Shown: positions 1 through 7,173 of the stretch, in pieces | Layout: each line of letters begins with the position of its first letter | Position numbering within the stretch: the first letter of the stretch is position 1 | Assembly: GCA_030626085.1 (NCBI GenBank) | Contig: DAOUPQ010000026.1 | Span: 1 to 14,405, forward strand | From: Flavobacteriia bacterium | GTDB taxonomy: Bacteria; Bacteroidota; Bacteroidia; Flavobacteriales; Flavobacteriaceae | DNA length: 14,405 bases | Direction: 5' to 3' | Program-made: the position numbers and the translations under genes | Notes under the pieces: generated by a model | What the model was told of the DNA's origin: nothing | Seen by the model: the letters and a program-made list of their open reading frames with translations, nothing else | Databases searched by the model: none

Positions 1-264
1 AACAATATTATCAATTCCTTCATCTCCTATAATTGCGAATTGTCTATCATCTACGGCTACATAAAACAATACTCCATTTTTGTATTTTGTTTTATGCATA
101 TTAAGAATATAGAAAACCTCTTCGGCACGTTCAAGACATTTATTATTTGCACATTTTTCTATATGAACTCGTATTTCACCAGAGGTGTTAACCTCAGCTT
201 CTTGAATAGCTTTAACAATATCTTTTTCTTCTACTGCAGTTAAGAAATCTTCAACATGTGACAT
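1..264 (-). CDS. TPM-domain protein (partial, N-terminal 88 residues)
   Basis: Reading the minus strand from an ATG at 264 gives 88 codons open to the window edge, so the C-terminus is missing. The visible part starts MSHVEDFLTAVEE and has the typical opening of the TPM (TLP18.3/Psb32/MOLO-1) domain: TSGEIRVHIE at residues 27-36, NGVLFYVAVDDR at 63-74, and FAIIGDEGID at 77-86. There is no signal peptide in the visible part, so this looks like the short soluble TPM protein often found just after lemA; a second, membrane-anchored TPM gene often follows and would lie outside the window. It is 81 bases downstream of lemA on the same strand, with a hairpin between them. TPM proteins are linked to membrane or envelope quality control, but the biochemical role is not settled. 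The family call is strong; the function is not. Confidence 0.88.
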   Translation of the reverse strand, partial: MSHVEDFLTAVEEKDIVKAIQEAEVNTSGEIRVHIEKCANNKCLERAEEVFYILNMHKTKYKNGVLFYVAVDDRQFAIIGDEGIDNIV

Positions 265-283
265 AAAATTATAAATTTAGAAA

Positions 284-318
284 CCGATCTAACGAAAGAT
301 TAACTTTCGATAAATCGG
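284..318 (-). repeat. Interrupted inverted repeat between lemA and the TPM gene
   Basis: The outer arms CCGAT (284-288) and ATCGG (314-318) enclose a second pair, CGAAAG (293-298) and CTTTCG (304-309), with a 5-base loop. As RNA this would be a two-part hairpin with a 4/4 internal loop. It lies in the 81-base spacer between two genes that read the same way. There is no clean U-run directly after it on the minus strand, so it is more likely an RNA stabiliser, processing site or weak attenuator than a strong terminator. The role is inferred. Confidence 0.4.
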
Positions 319-345
319 AATTTATTTGCTTTATCTTGTATGATT

Positions 346-936
346 CTAGTTAAAATCTACAGTTGGCACTTTATCACTTCCTTCAGCTCCTTGGAATAAA
401 ACCATAGGATCAAAATTTAAAATACCGGCAATTATACTTGCTGGAAATTTTTTAACATAAATATTATAATCTTTTGCAAGTTCATTATAACGATTTCTTT
501 CAACATTAATTCGGTTTTCTGTTCCTTCTAATTGACTTTGCAATTCTAAAAAGTTTTGATTGGCTTTTAGATCAGGATAACGTTCAACAACAACCATTAA
601 TTTACTCAAAGCACCAGTTAAAGTATTTTGAGATTCTTGAAATGCAGCCATTTGTTCAGGAGTAACATTAGTTGGATCAATGGTAGTTTTTGTAGCATTT
701 GCTCTGGCTTCAATTACACCTTCTAAGGTTTCTTTTTCGTGACTTGCATACCCTTTTACCGTAGTTACAAGATTAGGTATAAGATCTGCTCTTCTTTGAT
801 AAGCACTTTCAACATTGGCCCATTGAGTTTTGGCAGTTTCTTGTTTTTCTACCATCGTATTGTTAAGTCCAACACCCCATCTAAATATACCAATTAAAAC
901 AATTACAATAATGGCAATAGGAATTAGTTTTTTCAT
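346..936 (-). CDS. lemA: LemA family membrane-anchored protein
   Basis: This 196-residue protein is full length for the LemA family. An N-terminal membrane segment (about residues 4-20, after MKK) leaves a helical domain outside the cytoplasmic membrane. Family signatures are the YQRRADLIPNLV block at 46-57 followed by VKGYASHEKETL, YPDLKANQNF at 120-129, the ENRINVERNRYNE helix near 140-152, and the closing FPASIIAGILNF. LemA proteins occur widely in bacteria next to TPM proteins; a role in envelope stress or membrane homeostasis is suggested but the reaction, if any, is unknown. It begins 18 bases after the MerR gene stop and is followed by the TPM gene, so the four genes from 2255 leftward are probably one transcript. 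The ATG at 936 fits the membrane anchor exactly. Confidence 0.95.
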   Translation of the reverse strand: MKKLIPIAIIVIVLIGIFRWGVGLNNTMVEKQETAKTQWANVESAYQRRADLIPNLVTTVKGYASHEKETLEGVIEARANATKTTIDPTNVTPEQMAAFQESQNTLTGALSKLMVVVERYPDLKANQNFLELQSQLEGTENRINVERNRYNELAKDYNIYVKKFPASIIAGILNFDPMVLFQGAEGSDKVPTVDFN

Positions 937-954
937 AATAAATAATTTAAAGTT

Positions 955-1284
955 CTAAAGTTGATTTTTAATTTTTAAAAGTTCATTTTTAATATTCTCC
1001 AATCTAACAATAATTTGATGATTATCAGATATTTTTTCAGGATTTTCTTTTAACTTATTTTTAGCTCCTTCTAAAGTGTAACCCTTTTCTTTTACTAAAT
1101 GATAGATTAGTTGCAAATTTTTAACATCATCTTGTGTGAACAATCTATTGCCTTTTTTATTTTTTTTTGGTTGTAAAACAACAAATTCATTCTCCCAAAA
1201 TCTAATTAAAGAAGCATTCACACCAAAAGCATTGGCAATTTCACCAATTTTAAAATATCGTTTATCTGGTAAATTTATATACAT
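955..1284 (-). CDS. Short MerR-family DNA-binding regulator
   Basis: This 109-residue protein has an N-terminal winged helix of the MerR type: the helix-turn-helix at about 10-31 (KIGEIANAFGVNASLIRFWE), then the wing with KKGNRLFT near 43-50 and the second helical pair around QDDVKNLQLIYHLVKEKGYTLEGAK. The C-terminal ~25 residues (IIVRLENIKNELLKIK) look like a short dimerising coiled coil. There is no effector-binding domain and no cysteine, so a metal- or drug-sensing role is not supported. The start ATG shares one base with the stop codon of the upstream M23 peptidase gene (TAATG at 1286-1282), which implies translational coupling. It probably regulates its own envelope operon, but no target site can be shown here. 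The family is sure; the target is unknown. Confidence 0.92.
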   Translation of the reverse strand: MYINLPDKRYFKIGEIANAFGVNASLIRFWENEFVVLQPKKNKKGNRLFTQDDVKNLQLIYHLVKEKGYTLEGAKNKLKENPEKISDNHQIIVRLENIKNELLKIKNQL

Positions 1285-2255
1285 TAGTCTAATGATTGTC
1301 CTTCTTGCGAAGCTTTAAGTAACATCTCTTTGAATTCTTCCGGCGATAGATCTCCGTAATAAAAATTAATTGGATTAATTGGATTGCCATTATATCGAAC
1401 CTCATAATGTAAATGAGGTGCTTGTGATCTACCTGTACTTCCAACAAATCCAATTAAATCACCACGCTTAACTTTTTTACCTTTCTTTACATTATATTTA
1501 GATAAATGAGCATATAAAGTAATGTATCCAAAACCATGATCAATTCTAATATGTTTGCCAAAACCTGATGATCTACTATCGGCTCTAATCACTTTTCCAT
1601 TTCCTGTTGCATAAATTGGCGTTCCTCTTGGAGATGTAAAATCCATCCCTTTATGCATTTTTCGGGCTTTTGTAAATGGATCAGATCTCCAACCATAACC
1701 TGATGCCATTCTGGTTAGATCCTCATTTTTTATAGGTTGAATAGCAGGAATTGCAGCCAATAATTTTTCTTTATTTTTTACTAAAGCAGTAATTTCATCT
1801 AGTGATTTTGATTGAACATAAAGCTGTTTAGATAAAATATCAATATTTTTAGTAGCTTCAATAATCATACTTGAATTATCAAAACCTTCAAGAGATTTGT
1901 AACGATTAACACCGCCAAACCCAGCTTTTCTCTGCTCTTCGGGTATCGGATTAGCCTCAAAATAAATACGATATATATTATTATCTCTTTCTTGAATATC
2001 AGATAAAATTTCTTGTGATAGCGCCATTTTTTTATCGAGAAGATTATAATTCAACTTCATATTTTCCAACTCGCGCTTTAAAACTTTTTCTTTTGGTGAT
2101 TCAATAAACCTTAATGTTAGAAATAAAAATAATATACCAAATAGAGCAGATGCCAAAGTAAAAAGCATTGTTTTTTTAAATCTATCGCGTTTGCGTGATT
2201 CAATTTTCCGGTATGATAAGGTATCTGAATCGTAATAATATTTTACCTTCGCCAT
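1284..2255 (-). CDS. Membrane-anchored M23 zinc metallopeptidase
   Basis: This 323-residue protein has a basic cytoplasmic tail (1-28), one membrane segment (about 29-50), a coiled-coil region (about 55-165) and a C-terminal LytM/M23 domain (about 183-300). Zinc-binding and catalytic residues are all present: HKGMD (H201, D205), the YAHL histidine (H250) and the HLHYE motif (H281, H283). Flanking family features are YGWRSDPF (187-194) and the GTPIYATGNGKV strand. Such proteins cut peptide cross-bridges of peptidoglycan, or act as regulators when residues are lost; here the active site is intact, so an active DD-endopeptidase facing the periplasm is likely. It is the first gene of the minus-strand operon, divergent from alaS, and its stop overlaps the MerR gene start by one base. 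Confidence 0.94.
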   Translation of the reverse strand: MAKVKYYYDSDTLSYRKIESRKRDRFKKTMLFTLASALFGILFLFLTLRFIESPKEKVLKRELENMKLNYNLLDKKMALSQEILSDIQERDNNIYRIYFEANPIPEEQRKAGFGGVNRYKSLEGFDNSSMIIEATKNIDILSKQLYVQSKSLDEITALVKNKEKLLAAIPAIQPIKNEDLTRMASGYGWRSDPFTKARKMHKGMDFTSPRGTPIYATGNGKVIRADSRSSGFGKHIRIDHGFGYITLYAHLSKYNVKKGKKVKRGDLIGFVGSTGRSQAPHLHYEVRYNGNPINPINFYYGDLSPEEFKEMLLKASQEGQSLD

Positions 2256-2270
2256 AACATATAATTATAT

Positions 2271-2278
2271 TATTTTTG
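2271..2278 (+). promoter_or_regulatory. Possible -7 box for alaS
   Basis: TATTTTTG matches the flavobacterial -7 consensus TANNTTTG. No TTG lies at the expected distance upstream, so this is a weak candidate. If used, transcription would start near 2284 and leave a leader of about 90 bases containing both inverted repeats of this spacer. Confidence 0.3.
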
Positions 2279-2280
2279 TA

Positions 2281-2299
2281 TTCGAAATTTAGTTTCGAA
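2281..2299. repeat. TTCGAAA inverted repeat in the M23/alaS divergent spacer
   Basis: The arms TTCGAAA (2281-2287) and TTTCGAA (2293-2299) are perfect complements around a 5-base loop. The site lies between the start codons of two divergent genes, so it could be an operator or a hairpin in a leader. No regulator family can be named from the sequence. Confidence 0.45.
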
Positions 2300-2309
2300 A
2301 AAACATAAT

Positions 2310-2334
2310 TAACAAAAATACATTTTTTTTGTTA
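2310..2334. repeat. TAACAAAAA inverted repeat in the M23/alaS divergent spacer
   Basis: The arms TAACAAAAA (2310-2318) and TTTTTGTTA (2326-2334) are perfect complements with a 7-base loop. It includes a minus-strand TATTTTTG (2320-2313) that could be the -7 box of the M23 operon. The sequence is very A/T-rich, so chance is more plausible here than for the TTCGAAA repeat. Confidence 0.35.
2313..2320 (-). promoter_or_regulatory. Possible -7 box for the M23-MerR-LemA-TPM operon
   Basis: The minus strand reads TATTTTTG, a full match to TANNTTTG, about 58 bases before the M23 start codon. No TTG is seen at the -33 distance. If both this box and the plus-strand one at 2271 work, the two leaders would overlap over the TTCGAAA repeat. 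Confidence 0.3.
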
Positions 2335-2375
2335 GTTATAAAAAAACTTAAAAAATTAGCTCATAAATAATTCAT

Positions 2376-5009
2376 ATGACTTCACAAAAAATCAGACAGG
2401 CATTTTTAGATTTTTTTATTTCTAAAGGTCATAAAATCGTTCCTTCGACTCCAATTGTCATCAAAGGAGATCCTACTTTAATGTTTACAAATGCTGGAAT
2501 GAACCAGTTTAAAGAATACTTTTTAGGTCAGAAAAAAATTGAAATAAATCGTATTGCAGATACTCAAAAGTGTTTGCGTGTTTCAGGAAAGCACAATGAT
2601 CTGGAAGAAGTGGGTATTGATACATACCATCATACTATGTTTGAAATGCTGGGTAACTGGAGTTTTGGTAACCCTGCCACGCCGGCGGGTGGGTATTTTA
2701 AAAAAGAAGCTATTGCCTGGGCATGGGAATTATTAACTGAAGTATTGAAAATTGATAAAAATAATCTTTATGTAACTGTTTTTGAAGGAGATAAAAGTGA
2801 TAATTTAAGTTTTGATCAAGAAGCATTTAATTGTTGGGAAAAAGTTATTGATAAGGATAGAATTATAAACGGAAACAAAAAAGATAATTTTTGGGAAATG
2901 GGTGTTCAGGGGCCATGTGGGTCTTGTAGTGAAATCCATGTAGATCTTAGATCTGATAGCGAAAAGAAGAAAATTAAGGGGAAAGATCTTGTAAATAAAG
3001 ATCATCCACATGTTGTTGAAATTTGGAATTTGGTTTTTATTGAATTCAATCGTAAAGCTAATGGTGTATTAGAAAAATTACCTGCCCAACATGTTGATAC
3101 AGGAATGGGATTTGAGCGCTTGTGTATGGTTCTGCAAAACAAAAAATCTAATTATGATACTGATGTTTTTATACCGTTGATTCGAGAAATTGAAACGATT
3201 ACACAAACATCCTACGGTGAAGACGAAAAAACCGATATTGCTATCAGAGTCATAGCTGACCATGTTCGTGCAGTTGCCTTTTCAATTGCCGATGGTCAAT
3301 TACCATCAAATAATGGTGCAGGTTATGTGATTAGAAGAATTTTAAGAAGAGCTATTCGCTATGGATTTACTTTTTTAAACAAAAAAGAAGCTTTTATCTA
3401 CAAGCTTGTCAATATTTTGAGCGATCAGATGGGTAGCGCTTTCCCTGAATTGATCTCTCAAAAACAATTGATCCAAAATGTAATAAAAGAAGAAGAAAAT
3501 TCATTTTTACGCACCTTAGATCAAGGTTTGATCTTATTAGATAATATTATTAACAATTCTAAAGGAAATATAATTTCAGGTGTTAAAGGATTTGAATTGT
3601 ATGATACTTATGGTTTTCCAAAAGATCTTACGGCATTGATCCTTCGTGAAAAAGGACTTAAATTTGATGAAGATGCTTTTTTAGTTGAAATGGAAAAACA
3701 AAAAAACCGATCGAGAGCCGCTGCTAATATTGAAACTGACGATTGGGTAATTTTACAAGAAGATAATGAGGAAGAGTTTATAGGTTATGATTATTTAAAT
3801 GCTCAAATTAAAATTACTCGTTATCGAAAAGTGACATCAAAAAAAGATGGTGAAATGTATCAACTTGTTTTTAATATGACTCCGTTTTATGCAGAGGGTG
3901 GTGGGCAAGTTGGTGATAAAGGATATCTAGAGATTCCTAACGGAAATGTGATCTATATTGTTGATACAAAAAAAGAGAATAATCTAATATTACATTTTAC
4001 AAAGAATTTACCTGAAGATCCAAATCAAGCTTTTAGCGCTGTTGTAGATGAAAAACAACGTTTTAGAACCAACTGTAACCACACAGCAACACATTTATTA
4101 CACCAGGCTTTGCGCAAAATTTTAGGTAAACATGTCGAACAGAAGGGGTCGGCTGTACATTCTAAAAATCTGCGATTTGATTTTTCACATTTTTCTAAAT
4201 TAACTCATGATAAAATTAAAGAAGTAGAAAAATTTGTCAATGCCAGAATTAATGAAAAGATAGATCTTGAAGAAAATAGAAATATTCCTATAGAAGAAGC
4301 AACAAAACAAGGTGCTATTATGCTTTTTGGTGAAAAATATGGGGATACTGTAAGAACGGTAAAGTTTAGTAAATCAATGGAACTCTGTGGCGGAACTCAT
4401 GTACAAAACACTGGTGATATATGGTATTTTAAAATTATTTCTGAAAGTGCTATAGCTGCAGGTATTAGAAGAATTGAAGCCATTACCAATGACGCAGTAA
4501 AAGACTATTTTTTAATACAGGATGATGAACTTTCAAAGATAAAAACTACTTTTAAAAATCCGACCAATGTTTTAAATGTTGTTACAAATTTACAAGAAGA
4601 AAACATAAAACTAAAAAAAGAGGTTGAACAACTATTAAAAGATAAAGCTGCATCACTAAAAGATGACTTAATTAAAAATGTTGTTGAAATCAATGGGGTT
4701 AACTTTTTAGCAACTAAAATAAATTTAGATAATAATACAGTTAAAAATCTGGCATTTGAATTGGCAGATAAAGTTGATAATTTATTTTTTATCAATGGTG
4801 CCAACATCAATGGTAAAGCATTTTTAACTATTTATATCAATAAAGAATTAAGCCAAGATAAAAACCTTAATGCAGGAACTATTGTAAGAGAATTAGGAAA
4901 ACTAATTCAAGGTGGGGGAGGAGGCCAGGCTTTCTTCGCAACTGCCGGGGGAAAAAATCCTGATGGAATTAAAGAGGCATTGGAAAAAGCTAAGAATTAT
5001 ATTAAATAA
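2376..5009 (+). CDS. alaS: Alanyl-tRNA synthetase
   Basis: This 877-residue enzyme charges tRNA-Ala with alanine and hydrolyses mischarged Ser/Gly-tRNA-Ala; its length is normal. The class II catalytic core spans about 1-240: PSTPIVIKGDPTLMFTNAGM near 23-42 (motif 1 region), CLRVSGKHNDLEEVG to MLGNWSFG near 66-98 (motif 2 region), and motif 3 downstream with DTGMGFERL at 241-249. The tRNA-recognition segment contains GAGYVIRRILRRAIRYG (314-330). The editing domain has zinc-ligand pairs HTATH (H569, H573) and CGGTH (C671, H675). A coiled coil (about 735-765) leads to the C-Ala domain ending in QGGGGGQAFFATAGG. Unusual: residues 99-106 (NPATPAGG) replace the single Asp expected between SFG and YFKK, encoded by a very GC-rich stretch. 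ATG 2376 gives the usual N-terminus. A four-cysteine protein gene follows after 7 bases. Confidence 0.98.
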   Translation: MTSQKIRQAFLDFFISKGHKIVPSTPIVIKGDPTLMFTNAGMNQFKEYFLGQKKIEINRIADTQKCLRVSGKHNDLEEVGIDTYHHTMFEMLGNWSFGNPATPAGGYFKKEAIAWAWELLTEVLKIDKNNLYVTVFEGDKSDNLSFDQEAFNCWEKVIDKDRIINGNKKDNFWEMGVQGPCGSCSEIHVDLRSDSEKKKIKGKDLVNKDHPHVVEIWNLVFIEFNRKANGVLEKLPAQHVDTGMGFERLCMVLQNKKSNYDTDVFIPLIREIETITQTSYGEDEKTDIAIRVIADHVRAVAFSIADGQLPSNNGAGYVIRRILRRAIRYGFTFLNKKEAFIYKLVNILSDQMGSAFPELISQKQLIQNVIKEEENSFLRTLDQGLILLDNIINNSKGNIISGVKGFELYDTYGFPKDLTALILREKGLKFDEDAFLVEMEKQKNRSRAAANIETDDWVILQEDNEEEFIGYDYLNAQIKITRYRKVTSKKDGEMYQLVFNMTPFYAEGGGQVGDKGYLEIPNGNVIYIVDTKKENNLILHFTKNLPEDPNQAFSAVVDEKQRFRTNCNHTATHLLHQALRKILGKHVEQKGSAVHSKNLRFDFSHFSKLTHDKIKEVEKFVNARINEKIDLEENRNIPIEEATKQGAIMLFGEKYGDTVRTVKFSKSMELCGGTHVQNTGDIWYFKIISESAIAAGIRRIEAITNDAVKDYFLIQDDELSKIKTTFKNPTNVLNVVTNLQEENIKLKKEVEQLLKDKAASLKDDLIKNVVEINGVNFLATKINLDNNTVKNLAFELADKVDNLFFINGANINGKAFLTIYINKELSQDKNLNAGTIVRELGKLIQGGGGGQAFFATAGGKNPDGIKEALEKAKNYIK
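2670..2693 (+). repeat. GC-rich palindromic in-frame insertion within alaS
   Basis: Within a gene of about 33% G+C, positions 2672-2693 have 19 G/C out of 22. The centre CGCCGGCG (2680-2687) is a perfect 8-base palindrome, and ACCC (2671-2674) pairs with GGGT (2691-2694) further out. It encodes residues 99-106, NPATPAGG, with codons (GCC, ACG, CCG, GCG, GGG) that are rare elsewhere in the gene. In the AlaRS family as I know it, the conserved reading is SFG-D-YFK, so this looks like an inserted piece of about 21 bases that kept the frame. The insertion is inferred from family knowledge; the composition and palindrome are seen directly. Confidence 0.6.
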
Positions 5010-5016
5010 AAAAACT

Positions 5017-5193
5017 ATGCCTTATTTTGATGATGATGGTAATGAAATAAATCCAAATCTAATTTCAAAGCCTCAACTTTGTTTAAGTTGCAAAAAAAAT
5101 GATGACCCAAAAGAAGAAAATCTATGTAATTTAAATCGGCTTGATCAAAGTGATGAAACTGAGTTTAAATGCTATGCTTATGTAAGTATTTGA
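5017..5193 (+). CDS. Small four-cysteine protein (58 residues), probably metal-binding
   Basis: The ATG at 5017 lies 7 bases after the alaS stop and opens a 58-residue acidic protein beginning MPYFDDDGNEINPNLI. The reading frame is also open upstream into alaS (from 4912), but that extension overlaps alaS and is not credible. It has four cysteines: C22 and C25 in a CxxC pair (LCLSCKK), C37 (NLCNLNR) and C52 (FKCYAY). This pattern suggests a small zinc-ribbon-like fold. I cannot name a family or function. The absence of a spacer makes co-transcription with alaS very likely; the next gene on the strand is a GSCFA protein 71 bases further on. It has no signal peptide or membrane segment, so it is cytoplasmic. 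Coding is supported by the ordered cysteines and the well-formed start; the role is unknown. Confidence 0.8.
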   Translation: MPYFDDDGNEINPNLISKPQLCLSCKKNDDPKEENLCNLNRLDQSDETEFKCYAYVSI

Positions 5194-5264
5194 AAAGTTA
5201 AATTAATTTTATAAAAAATACACATAGTTAATAAATTGAATTTTTGAGCCGAAATATTTTTCTT

Positions 5265-6215
5265 ATGAAATTCCGAACAGAAATTAATATTCCTAAACAA
5301 AAAAGACAGATTAATTACAATTCTGAGATAGTGCTTTTTGGTTCGTGTTTTACTGAAAATATTGAGAAACATTTTAATTTCTATCAATTTAAAAATAATT
5401 CTAATCCACACGGAATCTTATTCCATCCAATCGCTATAGAAAATTCTATCAATGATTGTATTGAAAATAAAAAATATCAAAAAGAAGATCTGTTCCATTT
5501 TAATGATCTTTGGTTGAGTTTTAACCATCATACCAAATTTTCATCTGAAAATGAAAAAGATATTTTAGATGATATCAACAATCAAATTCAGCAAACTAAT
5601 TTGGCATTGAAAAAAGCTTCTCATATTTTGATAACTTTGGGATCTTCATGGGTTTATCGTCTTAAAGATTCTGAACAATTTGTCGCTAATTGTCATAAAA
5701 TTCCGCAAAAAAAATTCCAAAAAAAATTGTTAAGTATTCATCAGGTTGGTAAAAGTTTAGAAAGTTCTATTGCAAAAATCAATTCTGTAAATCCAAATAT
5801 TATCATATTATTTACGGTAAGTCCGGTGAGACATCTTAAGGATGGTTTTGTAGAGAATAATCTTAGTAAAGCACATCTGATTTCGGCAATACATCAAATA
5901 ATTGATTATAGACAAACTTTTTATTTTCCTTCTTATGAAATAATGATGGATGATCTAAGAGAATATCGGTTTTATAAAAGTGATATGCTGCATCCTAATG
6001 AAATAGCTATGGAATATATTTGGGAGAAATTCAAAGATTCCTGGATTGAACCAAACTCATTTCATTTGATGCAGGAAATTGAAAATATTCAAAGATCTTT
6101 ACAGCACAAACCTTTTAATAAATTCTCTAAAAAGCATCAGGAATTTATCCAAAAAACAGAATCTAAGATCAAGGAGATTCAAATTAAATATCCACATATA
6201 AAATTTTACCAATAA
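5265..6215 (+). CDS. GSCFA-domain protein (SGNH-like hydrolase fold)
   Basis: From ATG 5265 this is a 316-residue protein. A longer frame from a TTG at 5244 exists, but MKFRTEINIP is the usual start for this family. The naming motif GSCFTEN lies at 26-32, with S27 the presumed nucleophile; other family blocks are NPHGILFHP (47-55), LITLGSSWVY (122-131), FTVSPVRHLKDGF (183-195), and YFPSYEIMMDDLREYRFYKSDMLHP ending at 244, where D240 and H243 complete a D-x-x-H pair as in SGNH/GDSL esterases. No signal peptide is seen, so it acts in the cytoplasm or by an unknown route. The substrate is unknown; acyl- or acetyl-ester hydrolysis is inferred from the fold. It lies downstream of alaS and the four-cysteine gene on the same strand, a common flavobacterial order as I recall. 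Confidence 0.92.
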   Translation: MKFRTEINIPKQKRQINYNSEIVLFGSCFTENIEKHFNFYQFKNNSNPHGILFHPIAIENSINDCIENKKYQKEDLFHFNDLWLSFNHHTKFSSENEKDILDDINNQIQQTNLALKKASHILITLGSSWVYRLKDSEQFVANCHKIPQKKFQKKLLSIHQVGKSLESSIAKINSVNPNIIILFTVSPVRHLKDGFVENNLSKAHLISAIHQIIDYRQTFYFPSYEIMMDDLREYRFYKSDMLHPNEIAMEYIWEKFKDSWIEPNSFHLMQEIENIQRSLQHKPFNKFSKKHQEFIQKTESKIKEIQIKYPHIKFYQ

Positions 6216-6415
6216 TACCGCTTAAAACTTGGTGATATTCAATATAAGCTTTCTTCAATGTAATACTCCCCAGAATCCTTTTTGATCAAATTAACAATAT
6301 TATCTATTTATTCACGTTATAAATTCAGATATATTAATGGTAAACACATGAATATCTACTTAAGAATATTTCTAAATTTTTCTTCCCTTCTATTTAATCA
6401 TAAAAAACACAGGCT

Positions 6416-7096
6416 ATGAAAAATGTAATTTTTATTCTATCTTTTTTGTTAATCTTTCTTACTAGTTGTAGTAATGAAGAAATTGATATTAACACAAGAT
6501 CAGGTTTTAGTATTCAACAAAGATCTACAGAAAACAAATCTACAAACGACACAAAAAATATTGTAAATCCATTAGAAGGAAATATTGAATTTACTAAAGT
6601 TATTATGGGTGTGCGTAATATTGAATTAAAAACAAATACCAAGATTTCAGGTAATAAAAAATTCGATTTTGAAGGACCTTATCAATTTAATGTCTTAACA
6701 GGAACAAGTACGCCTCCTATTGAACCAGTTTCAATGGAACCCGGAATTTATCATAAAGTTGCCTTTGAGTTTGCTAATGTACTTCAAAGCGGAAATTCAT
6801 TCGAAATATACGGTACTTTTGTCAATAAAAAATTTTCTTTTGATTTTGAATATACAACGGATATGGAGGGCGTATTTGAAATTAAAAACAAAAAAGGAAT
6901 AGAACAAATTGAAGGAGATATTGCTCAGTTTATTTTATATCTTGATCTAAAAGGATTATTCATAGGAGCGGATATTAATAATATAAGTTTTGAAAATAAT
7001 ATTGTTAAAATAAATGCTTCATCAAATACTGAATTAGCATCTGTTGTAAAAAATAATTTACAAGAAGTTATGGATTTTGAACGCGAACTGGATTGA
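6416..7096 (+). CDS. Lipoprotein of unknown function
   Basis: This 226-residue protein has a lipoprotein signal peptide: MKNV, a hydrophobic stretch, then the lipobox LTSC with C18 as the lipidated residue. Residues after the cysteine (SNEEID) are acidic, resembling the export signal that sends Bacteroidota lipoproteins to the cell surface. About 20-55 is a low-complexity Ser/Thr/Asn linker. The rest (about 58-200) is rich in beta strand, with blocks such as FTKVIMGVRNIELKT, FEGPYQFNVLTGTS, EPGIYHKVAFEF and FEIYGTFVNKKFSFDF, which look like a beta-sandwich. It vaguely recalls DUF4382-type lipoproteins, but I would not assign a family. It is set apart from the GSCFA gene by a 200-base gap and ends at a strong bidirectional terminator, so it is probably transcribed alone. 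Confidence 0.85.
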   Translation: MKNVIFILSFLLIFLTSCSNEEIDINTRSGFSIQQRSTENKSTNDTKNIVNPLEGNIEFTKVIMGVRNIELKTNTKISGNKKFDFEGPYQFNVLTGTSTPPIEPVSMEPGIYHKVAFEFANVLQSGNSFEIYGTFVNKKFSFDFEYTTDMEGVFEIKNKKGIEQIEGDIAQFILYLDLKGLFIGADINNISFENNIVKINASSNTELASVVKNNLQEVMDFERELD

Positions 7097-7118
7097 TGAT
7101 GCTAATATAATCAAAAAT

Positions 7119-7154
7119 AAAAAAGAGGATGTCTTTGTTGATAGCCTCTTTTTT
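7119..7154. terminator. Bidirectional terminator between the lipoprotein and rhodanese genes
   Basis: AAAAAAGAGG (7119-7128) and CCTCTTTTTT (7145-7154) form a perfect 10-base-pair stem with a 16-base loop. The T-run on each side serves both convergent genes, whose stop codons lie at 7096 and 7174. Confidence 0.88.
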
Positions 7155-7173
7155 ATACATTTATCGTGATTTC

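Noticed and set aside
40..243. Plus-strand open frame of 67 codons
   Set aside because: It lies opposite the TPM-domain gene, whose frame has clear family motifs; the plus-strand product is a hydrophobic, low-complexity shadow.
4912..5016. Upstream extension of the four-cysteine gene into alaS
   Set aside because: A start at 4912 would overlap alaS by about 100 bases in another frame; the ATG at 5017 gives a clean start and matches the spacing of an operon.
6209..6237. ACCAA/TTGGT hairpin after the GSCFA gene
   Set aside because: The stem is only five base pairs with a 16-base loop and no T-run, so it is not supported as a terminator.
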